Positions 10,560-22,650 of a stretch of 64,000 nt of DNA are shown here, piece by piece. Within the stretch, counting starts at the first letter, position 1, and every line of letters begins with the position of its first letter. The DNA lies in the NCBI GenBank assembly GCA_037127255.1, contig JBANSL010000004.1:50975702-51039701 (forward strand), given 5' to 3'. The notes beneath the pieces are model-generated. The model ran no database searches, was not told where the DNA came from, and saw only the letters and a list, made by a program, of their open reading frames with translations. A program made the position numbers and the translations under genes. Origin of the DNA: Persicaria tinctoria. Its lineage: Eukaryota; Streptophyta; Magnoliopsida; Caryophyllales; Polygonaceae.

Positions 10560-10960
10560 AGAAGGAGCAAAATCGGGATTTCGAAGGTATTCCGAGCCAA
10601 AAATGTCGAACAACGCTTATGGGGGAGATGGGCTCGGTGTGAGCTCGGCTGGGCTCGAACCATGTGGGTTCCGGTCTCGGGGGGTGCGGCTGAGGGAGGG
10701 GGTTCGAGCAGGTGGTGACTGGTGGCCGGAGGTGGCTCGTGGGCGGCGTGGTAGGCCGACAGCGAAGCTGCGCGCTGGTGGGAGGGTCGAACAGGCCGGC
10801 CACGTCTGGGCTCGTCGGGGCGGCTCGAACCAGGCCAAGCTAGGGCTCGGGGGTTGCGCACCGGGGTGGGCTCGAGGGCAGCTGGTCGCTGGTGGCTGGA
10901 GGTGGCTCAAGGTGGGTGTGGGTGCGTGAGTCCGAGTGCAACGCTGCTTGCCTGCTTCTC
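10560..10960. other. GC-rich block with overlapping open frames
   Basis: This 400-base segment is strikingly GC-rich between AT-rich repeats. It has open frames of about 100 codons on both strands (for example 10603-10929 plus, 10556-10861 minus), rich in Gly/Arg or Pro/Ser/Ala. Such paired frames are expected of GC-rich DNA lacking stop codons. I recognise no domain. It may be another piece of captured host DNA or a CpG-rich part of the nested element. Confidence 0.4.
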
Positions 10961-11034
10961 CAGCGCGTGTAATTTACCTCATTTTCACTTTAAGCATTTT
11001 TTTTCACTTTAAGCCCCTTTTTCACTTTAACCTC

Positions 11035-11038
<4 letters not shown>

Positions 11039-11090
<52 letters not shown>
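11039..11090. repeat. TA dinucleotide microsatellite (right flank)
   Basis: A (TA)n run of about 50 bases at the right end of the element at 8671-11038, matching the longer TA run on its left. Confidence 0.95.
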
Positions 11091-11094
<4 letters not shown>

Positions 11095-11196
11095 AAAATT
11101 AGCTAATCCAATAAATCTGATATATCACGATATATCCCCGATATATCCTTTTTACCCTCAACCAATAAGACCCCGATACACGATATTTAGACCATT

Positions 11197-11730
11197 GTGT
11201 TTAATCCTTGAATGCGAATTGGAGAAATTCATGTTGTGAAACTTGGATAGTAATTAGGGTTTTTATTCAAAAGTTTCTATACTCTAATTAGGAAAAAAGG
11301 TAGAAAACCCTTAGGTTAATATGTCGTGAGATTTATTGATCTATGTGTGGATATAGATGAGAATTTGTCCCTTGGTTAAGAAAGCATGCTCTTTACTATG
11401 GTTCTTCATATGCATTTACATTGTTGTTGTCTTCGTAAACCCTAGCCTTGGAAGATGTTTTTTAGCATTGATTTGAAACCCCAAAAAGATGAGTTTTTGT
11501 TGGGTTTTGTGAACCCAAAAAACTCTTGAACTTTCTTGATCACCACGCCCCTAACCACCCTTATTTCTGTTGACATCTCTTGTTGACGTTTGCAGTCTGT
11601 CTGTATTGTTACTCGATATCAACCACTTTAGTCGATATCGACTGTGTTTGCTGTTGTTCTAATTTCGGTCGATAGTCTTCTGTGTCGACTAGGTTTTGCT
11701 CTTACTTGATATCAACCACTCTAGTCTGAC
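11197..11730 (+). repeat. LTR family A, right part (after the MULE)
   Basis: The sequence resumes the LTR broken at 7626. It has the family's AATTAGGGTTTTTATTC segment, a GTCGATATCGACTG unit at 11632 and decayed relatives (CTCGATATCAACCA, TTGATATCAACCA). The conserved U5 end is missing, so the LTR is truncated at about 11730. Confidence 0.6.
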
Positions 11731-12232
11731 AAATGGGGGATGTTCGACGTGTTAATCACGTGCTTACTTGACTCGCGCGTGTTAGCATTGCACAGCCGAA
11801 CCTGAGCTGTGATGACGTGTATGACCTAAAACCTCCATTTTCCTACCTCGAGGAGTTATGCCCAAGATTCATGAGATAAGGGATATTTACTTCAAATGCG
11901 GACGATAGGCATGATATAAACTCGTCGCGGTTAGTGTTTACCTTCCCAATAAGTGCCGTTAGAAAATCTGTAGCCTTTCTGACGCTGGAGATAGCTTCGT
12001 ATTTCTCCCTAGAGCTTCTGAGGATCGTGCCACGTCGATTGGCTGGCTGATTCACGATCTTCATACTTAGCTCTATTTCCCTTTTCCTTTTTCTCTCTCT
12101 TGGTTTTTTTAGCTTTTCCAAAAGTTCATTTTTCATTCTTTTCTTCGTTCTATTATAGTCGTTGGCGGTGTGGTCCAGGTTTTGACATTTGTCAATTTGG
12201 CGTTGACACGTGTGACTTTCGTGGGTTGTGGG
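11731..12232. other. Unassigned sequence left of a solo LTR
   Basis: No domain is recognised. A minus-strand open frame (11843-12322, 159 codons) is rich in Lys/Arg/Glu in its middle and crosses the left border of the solo LTR at 12233, so it is probably fortuitous. Since 13501 onwards precedes a Transposase_28-like gene, this may be the upstream part of the same decayed element. Confidence 0.3.
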
Positions 12233-13495
12233 TGGCGGAGGGAACACCTGTCGTTGATCCGTCAAAGTAAATGTCAAACCTATAACTAAGAGGTCGATCC
12301 CACATGGAAATTCACTATTCAAGTGTGATTAAGATGCCAATCAAGTAACCAAAAGGGGGGTTTTGAGAGTGTAAAAGATCCGCCTTTCATCAAAGCGGAG
12401 TAAAGAAAGCAAAAGTAAATGAATTTAGTTTAGACAATTAGGAGAAGCAATTCTACCTACAATTTTCCACTTTATTTGGTTGAAACGATCCTTGTAACTT
12501 CTTCTCGTCCTATTAAGTTTCCTATGAATGCCCTTGTCCCGACCTAATATAGTCACTAGTCCAATCAGTCCTAGAAACCCTTATCAATCGAACAGTCCCT
12601 AAAGAAGGATTTAACCCAATTGATAGCTTTAAGTTCAGAGATTAGCCAAGGTATTTGCAGTCCCTAAAGAGAGCATCCAACTTCCTACTCATTCAGTTAG
12701 TTCAATCAGCCCTAAAGGAACAAGTTTGCCACTTAGGTTAAGATTCAAAATCAGGAATCTACAAAACCTTAGCAATTGAATCGATCTAACAAGTTGGCCA
12801 GCCAAGATAGAACAAAACAATAAACAATCAAGCACAAAAAAGTTGAAACATTCAAATATAGGAAATAAGGAACGAGAATTAGAAACTCACAATCAATCCA
12901 AATAAAGCTTCAAATTGTAGGTAGAAAAGATGAGTTTAGTTCCTCATGGAAGACATCGCTCAAAATCTCTAAAGTGTCTGATGAACGTAAGAATAGAAAA
13001 GAAGTTGTGAAAATAACATAAAACTCGGGCTTATAAAAGTCTAGGCTGTCACACAAAAGGAAAACACAAAACTAGGGTTTTTAATTAAAACGGCGTTGCG
13101 CTGGCAACACGTGCTGCGGCCGCTGCATTGGTCTTTTACGAACGGTGTCACGCTCTTTGAGAGAGATTTCCAACGCATGGTCATAATATTTAATCGGACA
13201 ACCGAGGCCTCCAGAAAGTGCAAAACAAGTTCAGCATGTCTGACGACAACTTTTGCAGACTTGTTCTTCGTTTAGGTTCGCTTCTTCTTCTTAGGACCTC
13301 TTGAGATCTTCATGTAAGCTTCTTCGATCAACTAGAAATTCTCATCTAATGCGTTCTCAACCCATGTCTCCTCCTCGGATCCACGATTACCTGAAATAAT
13401 CAATGAAAGCATGTAGATTCCGACTCCAACCACACAGATAACAAATATGCAAATTATACTTAAACCTATTATAACTCTCTAAATGCATGCTATCA
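12233..13495 (-). mobile_element. Solo LTR, family B (Athila/Tat-like)
   Basis: The right end, read on the minus strand, is TGATAGCATGCATTTAGAG, the same as the LTR start at 57464 that follows a polypurine tract. The left end is TGGCGGAGGG, giving TG...CA termini. The 1,263-bp unit is bracketed by GTGGG at 12228-12232 and 13496-13500, a 5-base target duplication. No internal sequence lies on either side, so it is a solo LTR left by LTR-LTR recombination. A GGTCGATCCCACATGGAAA block near its 3' end is shared in form with the other LTR families here. Confidence 0.8.
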
Positions 13496-13500
13496 GTGGG

Positions 13501-14214
13501 CATGAATGACAGGTGTCCTTGATAATCTCGTATTTTGCGCCCGTGACATACATAGTTGTTCGCTGATACCCCCTTATGAGGTATCTTTTCAATTTTTTCA
13601 GCGTTTCCGTTCATGGCTATTCTTGTGACGATCGGACATTTCCTTCCGGTTTCATCACAACTCCTCGGGTTGGGTCAAGTTTTTCTAAACTTGACGCGAT
13701 CTAATTTTTTTCCGAGGGAAGGTTCCGAGTCGTTCACATCTTATTGAGCCTTTTCTTCCATTTTTTGATTAGGCCGCTTTTTCGTAAGAGCCCCGACCAA
13801 GTGGGATTGAGCCCTGGGGGGGGGGGGGGGGGGTAGGCGAAGAGTCGGTAAAATTCTTATAAATTACTCCGTTATCTTTTCACTTTTTTTACTCGATTCC
13901 ATTCTTTTATCTTGTCTTTTTCTCAAACTCGTAGCTTTCTGTTTTCTCTTCATGCACTTTCGGTAGTCTTTGCTTCTCCAATTGAGTTTTTCGGCAGCTT
14001 TCTCCCTTTTCAGGTGATTTTTCATTTCTTGTTCTTGATGTTCTTCATTTTTGCACACAAGTTTTTGAGGTTGGTTCTTGTTTTTCTTCATCTTCTTGTT
14101 GATAGATCAAATTAGGTTTGTTCCCCCTTTTCAGATATGTTTTTGTTCTATTGATGTATTTAATCCTCATCTATCGGTTCGTCCACGAATTTATACCTTA
14201 GTTTTTCTGGAGGA
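13501..14214 (+). other. Upstream region of the Transposase_28-like element
   Basis: Pyrimidine-rich sequence with a run of 18 G at 13816-13833 and no convincing coding potential. The Lys/Glu-rich minus-strand frame at 13864-14091 is the complement of the T/C-rich tract. The stretch leads directly into the degenerate gene starting near 14215, so it is probably its 5' region. Confidence 0.35.
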
Positions 14215-16761
14215 TGTCTAGTCCTAGGGAAGATTCTGGCGGTTTGAATGAGTTCGAGAGAAGTGAGGGGTGAAGGATAGATCCTCCAAATACTTCTTGT
14301 CCGCGTTCATCCCTCGTGAATCTAGAGTCTTCCTCCTGTTCAGAAGGGTCATCTCCCGGCTTAGAAGGGTCTTCCTATGAGCTTTCTAGTTCATCTGCGA
14401 AGGCGACACCTGACCGTGTGGGTACTTTAGGGAGTCCTACAAAGGTGAGAAGGGCCCGGAAGCGTTATTACCCTGATTATTATTCTTCTCCTTACCTTCT
14501 TTCTTCTTCTTCTTCTAAGGATGGTGAGGGAGGAAATGCTTCCCCAGCTAGAGACAACTTAGATCTCCGCTCTTCTTCTAGCGCGAAGATCCGAGATGTC
14601 ATGGGTATCGTATGCAACCTCTCTAGTTGGTGTAGCGGAGATTCTTGCGAAGATTCGGTCAAAACCTGTTCTTAGCGATTTGTACGTCCCTTCTTATTCT
14701 TTGGATGACTTGCAAACTTATCCTTTCCATGGTAACTTTTCTATGTGCGAGCCTTAACCCCTACCCTTAGTTATTTCGGAAAGGATTCGACCTCGGCGTT
14801 CTCCTAATAATGAAGTCAAGGGATGCGTTACCCTGTTGGAGTTGTCCGATGTAAAGATCCTCTCTCATATTTCTCCGTGGCCTGTTGGAGTGGAGCTTTG
14901 CATTCCAACCAAGGGGGGTGGTTCTCTTGACACATATGAGAGCTGTTTGGTGGTATTCGTCGAGAGTTTGTCTCAGGGTTTTCATTTCCCTTTTCATCCA
15001 TTTTTTGCGGAATTCTTGGGTGAGCACGGTTTGAGCCCTGCACAAGTAGTTCTTAACTGTCGGATGTTCTTTACCAGCTTCATCATGGGGTGTTTGGAGA
15101 TTGGAGTGCCTCCTACAAAGGAGCTCATATTCAATATCTTTTCTCTAAAAAAAGGGACGCAAGACCAAAGGATTTACCTGTGCAGTTCTAGATGTAGTTA
15201 TGTTGATAAGCTTTCTACAAAACCGAACTAGAAGTATAAGTGGTTCTTGGTCCGCGACAAGTCTGGGTGTTTTCTGAAATTCAGGACGATTCCGGGATGG
15301 TTCGGTGCAATGAAGAAACCGTTGCTAGCGGGTCGCAGTAATTCAAAGACTCTTTTGTTTGCAACCCTAAAGCCCCCTGGCGCACCATGGTGTTTGCTTT
15401 GTGGCTTGAGATGGTTGGGCTAAGTTTGCCTCATCCACGTTTAGGCGTGTTATTTGTTTCACGCTTTTAATATTGTCGCTTTGCCAGTTTTTCTTATCTT
15501 TTTTCTTGGTTGAGTCCAAAGACTTATTGACGCTTCTTGTTTTTTTTTTTTATTGTAGATCTTATGGATCTAGAATCTTTACTCACTCTCCATCAGTTGA
15601 AAGGGGGTGCTTAGAAGAAGAAGAAAAGTTATGTTGCCCCCGTAAGCGCCCGTCCTCCGACCCTTTCAGTTACCGTAGAAATGAATGATAGTAGAATTGT
15701 TGAGACTGATAATTACACAGCTGGAGCTGCTAGTGGGTCTCATGGGAAACATTCCCACTCCGCAGACCCTCAACACCCTAGGCCTAAGAAGAAGAAGAAG
15801 GTGGATCGCCCCGCAGTTCCCTCAAGGCAATCCAATGTTGCGGGCTACGGGAAAGCCTTCTTCTTACAAGGTGAAGCGATCCTGTCCTGCTATCTCATGC
15901 CTGGTTTCAGGATGGACGAGTTGGTAAAACGTAGGTTTCCTGAGAAAGTTGCGTGAAACGAGCAAGCATATCTTCGGCGCCTTGATAACCAGGATTTTAT
16001 GACTCAGTTTGATCGGTTAAGCCAATGGGTGAGTTCTTTTTTATGTGGATCAATTTTGTCTTAACTTTGTCCCTAATCCTTCTTAATCCTTACCTATTTA
16101 TCTTCAGTTGCAGGCGATCCATACTGACATGGAGCATCGCTTAGGTTTCCAGGATTATGAGCTCACTCAGTAGACAACAAAGATCAAAAAATTGAATCAC
16201 CGCTTCATGAGAAACTGGAGGAAGTTGGAGGTCAGCTACGTTGCTAACTAATGAGGGAAATACCGTTGTGTCTGCCATAGAAGCTTCCCGTCTTCAGGAA
16301 AGTAATCTTCAAGCATCGATTGATTCTTTGAAGCCCCCGCTTCAATCAAACCAGAGTACCATTCAAAGTCTCTAAGAGGACAACTTCATCCTCTGAGAGG
16401 ATCAGGCTATCCTTAAGCAGGAGTTAGATGCAGTCAAGTCTCGATCTGATCAATCTATAGCTCTCCAATGGCTTGAGACTTCTGAGGGGTTGAACTATTT
16501 GTCCGCGGAATGGGTGAAGATGGATGCTTTTCATTGTTTCCATCATCCATAGTCAAGGCTTGTCTTCAAACTCCTAAAGGCGATGAAATTGTTAAGGATA
16601 AGTGTTTAAATTACTTCAGGAAGGGTATGATCGCGTGCATCAATTAGAGTGTGACGCATTTGGCTGCTAACCCTAGTGTTGCCCTAGAGAAGTTTGAAGC
16701 TAGCTTGAGAGTAGAAGATTAGGGTCTTTCCAAGGAAGAATTGGTTGCTGAAGATTCCGAG
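14215..16761 (+). pseudogene. 'Putative gypsy type transposon' gene (Transposase_28-like), decayed
   Basis: From an ATG at 14215 (MSSPREDSGGLNEFERSEG) the frame runs with stops into a Ser-rich region (14316-14675) and then a conserved block at 14836-15231. That block includes FHFPFHPFFAEFLGEHGLSP followed by AQVVLNC, which matches the plant domain annotated as 'putative gypsy type transposon'. Further on are a KKKKK-containing basic segment (15690-15950), an intron-like interval near 16030-16107, and helical text rich in Gln/Leu/Lys typical of the coiled-coil half of these proteins. Many frame changes and stops make it a pseudogene. A solo LTR (16767-18250) interrupts its end at EELVAEDSEAS. 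Confidence 0.65.
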
Positions 16762-16766
16762 GCTTC

Positions 16767-18250
16767 TGTTGAAAGGAGGATTATATGTCTAGTATTGAAA
16801 TATAAATACTCAATAAAAGCAAACTAACTCCCTGTCCAAGCAAATAAATACAAGACTTCCTCCCGTTGTAGTAGAAGGTAGTCAGGATCGATCCACGAGG
16901 AAGCGTGTCAGCGCCCACCTTTTCAGTCCCAAAATCCTCTCGAACTCGACCAAAAGAGTACTCGATATCAAGTAGAGTACTCGATCTCGACCACACCGTC
17001 AACTGAACCTGCAAAACAGAGAACACAAACGAAAACGAAAGCAAAAAGCTAGTCGATGTCGAGTACAGTACTCGACGTCGACTACTGTAGCACTCGACGT
17101 CGACTACTGTAGCACTCGACGTCGACCAGTGACGTCGATATCGAGTAATGCAGAATCACAATTCGTAACTTTAAATCGAAATAGGTTGAAAATAAACACG
17201 AAATTGGTGGGAATAAACTCAATAAACTAAAGGACTTCCAAGATCGGGGTATCGATCAACACCACAACGATGACCACATAAAATAATGAACAAAGGTATA
17301 AATGATCATGCTTTTCATCAAATAACTTTCATTATTAACAAATAAAAAGATAGAGGCTTTTGCATAAACCCTAATTGTTACTAATACTTTTCACATAATT
17401 AATCCAAGTTGTATTAAGATCACTTTCTCTTCAATAACACAAAAAAGGATCACCTTCAAGTTTCGCAAAAAGTCATGCTCATAGGGATAGAAGACGAAAT
17501 CGCATCAAAAAATTATACCTTTATTGTATTACCTTACATGGCTACCGTCGGGGTCACCCCGGCCCTAGCAGTTGGGTGACTACTCTCTCTTCACCATGAA
17601 TAAACACATCACTAATTTCATGAAACTAAATTGCATTAATAAACTAAAATAGAGCTTACAACCGAACGAAGCCAAATCCCACTCTCGCCTCTTACAACTT
17701 CGCTCGGCTCCAAGCTCTCTCTCCTAACTCTCCTACTTGCTATTTCTTGGTAAAACACAATTGCTTGTGGCTTGGATGATTCCTAAAATCAGCCCCTAAA
17801 GCCTTATTTATAGTGTTCAATCCCCGCTAATCTAGGAAAGAACATCCTATCTATATCTAAAACTTTCTATCTAAAGACTTAACATAAAGTTTAATGCATA
17901 AAGGAAATAAATCTATAAGTAAATATGTCTAATGTGGATAAATCCTTCTTTCACTTCATAGATCTTCATGTGGATGGATAGAATTCCACATATCTTCACT
18001 TGCAAGTAATATATCTTCTTGACACATCTTGGACTTTCTGTAGTTGACTTCGAGCTTTTCATCCTTTCTCCGAATTGCTGTAAATTGCCTCGAATTCTGC
18101 GAAATTAAACAAAAACTAGTGTAGACTCCATAATTTGGCAAATAAGCATAAACTTCATAGATTATGTACTATTCTAATCCAAATGCGTGAAACGTATACA
18201 TAAATCGATATAAAAGTAAGTGTAAAACATGGCAAATTAGGCTCACAACT
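16767..18250 (-). mobile_element. Solo LTR, family A
   Basis: The left end is TGTTGAAAGGAGG and the right end GGCTCACAACT (expected ...CAACA, last base changed). The unit is 1,484 bp and is bracketed by GCTTC at 16762-16766 and 18251-18255. The sequence on both sides reads as one Transposase_28-like gene (AEDSEAS|RGEDGLDD), which confirms the insertion. It carries the U5 core (GTCAGGATCGATCCACGAGG) and a dense cluster of TCGA-NN-TCGA at 16965-17150. It also has the ACATGGCTACCGTCGGGGTC landmark at 17537. It lacks the second, 5'-proximal TCGA cluster seen in the copy at 58723-60910. Confidence 0.85.
16965..17150. repeat. TCGA-NN-TCGA cluster in a solo LTR
   Basis: Seven units lie here, in order TCGAACTCGA, TCGATCTCGA, TCGATGTCGA, TCGACGTCGA three times and TCGATATCGA, usually followed by CTA or GTA. 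The middle three are part of a local tandem repeat with GCACTCGACGTCGACTACTG as the unit (about 22 bases). Confidence 0.9.
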
Positions 18251-18255
18251 GCTTC

Positions 18256-19261
18256 AAGGGGTGAGGACGGCTTGGACGACGCGACGAGGTCCGGCCAGTA
18301 AGATTGATCTCTTTTGTCTTGCTTTTTTCGTTGAAACATTCTTTATGGGCTTTTTTCTATTATATAATGTTCATTCCTTGACAAAATTTGGGATGTATTT
18401 TTGGCGATGGGATATCGTAGATGACATTACTTTTGTTGTTATCTCGTTCATGTCTATCTAAAAACGTTTCTTATTTCTGCTTCTTATCCCTTGACAAATC
18501 ACTATATGGTTTTGGAAAGCGTTGATTACCCTCAAGGTTTTATTTTATTTTTCTTCTTCTACAAAAACTTAAGAGGCATAAAACTTTCCACACTTACTAG
18601 TCATGCTTAGTTATTGGCTAAGTTGCGAGGGTGTCCATTTAGAGTGCCCATCTCCTCTTGTTTGTATTTGTGATCTTTTGAGGGGCTTCAACCTCTCTGT
18701 CATTTGGTCATCCATTATGGCACCCTCAAATCCCATTCCATGGGCCTTCTTGCAAGCTATAGACTTTGAGGAGCATATGTACATGTATCGCTTTGTGGGT
18801 TTTTGTTGCTAGGAAAAAGGGTTGTATTGCCTGTCCCTGTCTAATTCCTTTTGTTTCTAATCCATAATCCTGATTCTTTGCAACTATTGCCCTTGAGTTT
18901 TGAGGATGAGTATGAGTCTGATGTATCAGAGCAAGCTCTACTATCATCCCACATACTATAGGATTTTTCAGTAAGTGTTTCAAAATGCGATTATGGCTTA
19001 TTTTGGTTAAGTCGCGGATGGAACGACATTGCATCCTCTCATGGGTTTAGTATTGGCTCGGCGATGGTTTTTGTTCAAAAGGGGAACACACGTTTTGAAT
19101 TCCAGAGGATGGATTCAAAGGATGATGGGGGTGATGTCGGTCATGCTAATCCTCAACGTGGGGGACCTTTACCCAATTGGTCTTAATCTTAGTTTTTTTT
19201 ATATCTATTGTTGCGGGTCTTTTCTTCTTTTCCATGTTTAAACTTCCTGCTGCCTTTCCTC
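18256..19261 (+). other. 3' part of the Transposase_28-like element
   Basis: The first codons continue the interrupted gene (RGEDGLDDATRSGQ, then a stop). The rest is T-rich with no convincing coding sequence, as expected of a 3' region. It ends where LINE sequence on the minus strand begins, at about 19262. Confidence 0.45.
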
Positions 19262-19339
19262 GCAGATGATGTTTGTTGGTTTTGATTTTAAGGGTTAATA
19301 TATTGCATGGAAATGAAAATATATTCCAGTCCATCTTCC

Positions 19340-20487
19340 TTAATCAAAGAGCTGACATGATTCCTTTTCATATTTTTCTTCATGAGGCCATGGAAGTAGG
19401 CACTACATCGATCCCCCTCAAATATGTGCTTAGCTTTAGCAAGCTTTGAGAGAGGAATTTAAAATCAGCTTCCTTCAGCATGTTAGCCTTTTTCTTTGCA
19501 TTCTCCATTGTCTATAATAGTTCAGGGGATGAGGGATCATTCCTCAAGTCCACAAAATCCTTCTCATAATCAGCCTCTGCATTTTTAGCTCTTTCATTTA
19601 TGTTGGAGTACTGAGCTTTGTTCAACTTCTGTAGTGGTTTCTTCAAATTCTGAAACTCCTTAGAAAGGATGAATTGTTCTAACCCACTACTACTATACAC
19701 CCAGTGATCAGTGATAAGCTGTTGGAAACATTCATTATGACCCCACATATTAAAGTACTTAAAATGGACCCCTTTTACTTTTTTCCTGCTCTAAAACCTC
19801 CACAAGCACTTGACTGTGGTCACAAAAAGACGTAGGCATCAGGAACGTTGCTTTGCAATATAGATTTAGAGTATCCCAGCAACCATTAACCAGAACCCTA
19901 TCTATGTTGGTAGACTTTGATCCTTTGAACCAGGTATGGTCAAGCCCTTCACTTATAGCATCGTGTAGATTAATTCTGTGCATACATCCCACAAATCAGA
20001 AACTTCATAGGTTGTCACTGTGGCCCCATTCTTTCTTTCACAGAACCTCATGATGGCATTAAAATCCCCTTGTATTATCCATGATTCATTAGTATTGCCA
20101 ATTTCTTCTACAAGATTTCTCCACAATCCCCTTCTCTTGACAATAGTGTGAAGACCATAAACCTGTGCTAACTGAAAGCATTTCCCAGTGATTTTGCATT
20201 TAGTTTCTCCACATATAAGTTGTTCCGTGATCCTCCTGCATCTGAAGTCAACTCTTAGAGGATCCTAAACAATTATAATCCTACCTGCAACATTTTGCTC
20301 AAAATTGTGAATGTACGTAATTCCAGTGACTAAAGCTCTTTGTCATTATTGACTTTAGTTTCACTTCATTCAATTTGGTTTCTACAATTCCAAGCAAACA
20401 GATGTTCTTGTCTCTCAAAAAGCTCTTAACAGCCTTGTGTTTGGGGGTGCTGTTAAACCCCCTCACATTCCATGAGGCTATTATCAT
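19340..20487 (-). pseudogene. LINE ORF2 endonuclease domain (decayed)
   Basis: The AP-endonuclease-like domain nicks target DNA to prime reverse transcription. It starts MIIASWNVRGFNSTPKHKAV, keeps LLGIVETKLNE (the ETK catalytic block) and, after frame changes, SWIIQGDFNAIM (GDFN). It ends with NIDRVLVNGCWD and FCDHSQVLVEV, the D and H ending of the domain. A linker follows (LEQFILSKEFQNLKKPL). At least two frameshifts and several stops are needed to read through. Confidence 0.75.
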
Positions 20488-20499
20488 TTGTTCCTTTTA

Positions 20500-21826
20500 G
20501 AAAGGGTGCTAGGCCCTTTTTCATTCATCTGTCCACCCTTCAAGTTCTGCACTGGCAATGTTGTCTCAGTAGTTGTAGTGCCTTGCTTATTCAGTCATTC
20601 ACTTCTTCTAACCTCATTCAGATAGTGCTCTTTCTCTGTTTTATGTTAAACTTTATCTTTGTCACTGCATGTAGAAGCTTATGTGATGTTACCATCTTTC
20701 CCATCCGTCAGTAATAAGACTTCTAGATCTTTCTCAGCATTTACATTTTGATCAGTCACCATCTCTAGAATCTGGAAAGAGTTTTGATCAGCAAAAGTAA
20801 CCTTCTTCTTTTTCTTGTCCTCCCTTTTCTATTGACCATCCTTTTTTCTCATTTCATTTTCCAATCTCATGGATGATTCTATGTAAATCTTTTGAGCCCC
20901 CTATAAATCCACATCTTTGGCAGGAGGTAGGGGTGAGGCTTTTTTCTTTTAGTATGCTTGGTTAATCCTATCTATGGAAGAGAAAAGAGAGGATTTTACA
21001 TTAGATTTTATAGATTTGGATACATGAGGAGAGGGGTTTTGGTTGGCCTTGGAAGACTGTCCTTGAGAGAACTTGGAATGTGGTTGAGTGAGATTTTTAA
21101 TGCATTGATCAGAGTTGAGAGTAGGGAGGAGGGGAGTGGCAAAAGAATGAGGATTAGAAACAGAAGAGGAGGAGGGTTTTTAGAAGGGGGGGGGGGGGGG
21201 TTGGTTTTTGAGAGGGAGGTGGGGGGTTGGGATAAGAAGATGAGTAGCAATTTGAGGAGAAGGAGGAGGAGGGGGTGGAGGAGGTGGGGAGAGGGTTAGC
21301 CTGATTGGGAATAGAGTTGGGGAAGGGGATGGGGGTGGATGAGGATGTGGGGTGAGTGGTAGAACCCCCTGCTGCAGAAACTATGGATTTTTCTTTGTAA
21401 ATTTTCTGTGCACCTTTGTTGATTCTCAATCTATTGTCTATAGCAGAACCTTTGACAGTCACCCTTTGAGGCCTTTACAATATCCACATCTCCTGATTTC
21501 TCATAGCACAATTTGAAACCTCTTGATCTGGAGCTTGTTTCTAGCATAGGAGATTTAGTTGCCCAGGCTCCATGAGCTTCCATGGAAGCTGTGTTGATTA
21601 TAGAAGCTTTCACTTTACCTGCAGGTAGTTCATCGGTCTGCTCCAGAGGAGTATTCTTGTCTCGTTGCTGAAGTAGAGTAGCTATGGTGTTTGTCCTTGG
21701 GATAGAGCCCAAAACAGTCATCTTTTTCCTCGTTCCTTCTTTGGGAGCCTCAGGTATCAGGCTTGGAGTGAGCAAGATCGCCCTCTTCCCTTGAGTTGGA
21801 GAGCCCATGTTATCCGTCATCCTCAA
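20500..21826 (-). pseudogene. LINE ORF1-like region
   Basis: The frame opens at 21826 (MRMTDNMGSPTQGKRAILL) and runs 131 codons to GDCQRFCYRQ. It includes GAWATKSPMLETSSRSRGFK and CYEKSGDVDIVKASKG, a conserved-looking segment. A Pro/Ser-rich low-complexity part (about 21010-21400) follows, containing a 13-G run at 21187-21199. Position directly upstream of the endonuclease makes it the ORF1 of this LINE. I see no zinc knuckle. Confidence 0.5.
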
Positions 21827-22650
21827 ACCCTAGGAATTGGGGTTATAAGGAAAACGTCACCTCTTCTTCAATTCTTAAGGCTGGGAGTAGAGCAAACTCT
21901 TGTAAGTTCAGTGATTAGGTCAATTTGAAGAAAGCGCTGTGATTAGTAACCCCAGGAATCAAACAGGTTCAGACTGGTTCTCTAGGGCTTCACGGTTTTG
22001 GGTTGGAATTGGGGGTTTTGTCCCGTAATCACCAGGGTCGAAATGGGTAAGGTAACAGGTCGAGGGGATGGAAAGGAGATCAGTAGGAGTATCAATTGAG
22101 TTCGGGAGAGGTTGGGTGCAACCCTTCGAAGGAAGCTCCATTTCGAGGAACTCTAGCAAAAGAGGGGTTTTGAAGATTCTTCACTAAAGCTGAAATTTGT
22201 AAGGGTACATGGTCAGGAAGGAACAAGGAAGGTGAGGAGGGTGGTAATTTGGCTGGAGGAAGCAGGAGGAGGACACCCCGATCACTTTTCTTGTAGTGTT
22301 ACTGTTCGTGTTGTGAGAGATGTTTGGCGTTCTTAACTATTTCAGTAGAAATGGGTGGGAATCCAACAGGGAGAGTATATGTGAGGGGAAGAAGTATTGA
22401 GAATGGAAGAGGAGGAGAGATCCGGTCACCGGTGGTGGTTGTCGGAGCTCAGAGACGAAATGCAGATAAGGTCAAACTTTAGTCAACGGGGGATAACGAT
22501 CATTTGTTTTGAAAGAAATTCAAAATAAAACAACCGTTATGACCCCAACGGCTAGTTCTGTACTGTACGAATGAAAACCGACTAGACCTTTTGCGAGCAC
22601 TCTGTGAGGAAGACGAGGGTCTGACGCCGGCTCCACCGCCTATGGGGGAG

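Larger units (their letters stand above)
19262..22650 (-). mobile_element. LINE (L1 type), 5' half only
   Basis: Read on the minus strand it has a G-rich leader (about 22650-21830), an ORF1-like region (21826 down to about 20500) and the endonuclease domain of ORF2 (20487 to about 19350). RT and everything after it are missing. LINE copies are usually truncated at the 5' end, so a copy keeping its 5' half must have lost its 3' half by a later deletion or a secondary break near 19262. The boundaries are approximate because no duplication was seen. Confidence 0.7.

Noticed and set aside
10603..10929. 108-codon frame in a GC-rich block
   Set aside because: Competing frames of similar length on the other strand and no domain; composition explains it.
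11843..12322. 159-codon minus-strand frame as a gene
   Set aside because: It crosses the border of the solo LTR at 12233, so it cannot be one ancestral gene.
21008..21462. Pro/Ser-rich frames on the minus strand as separate genes
   Set aside because: They overlap a purine-rich tract with long G runs inside the LINE ORF1 region; low complexity only.
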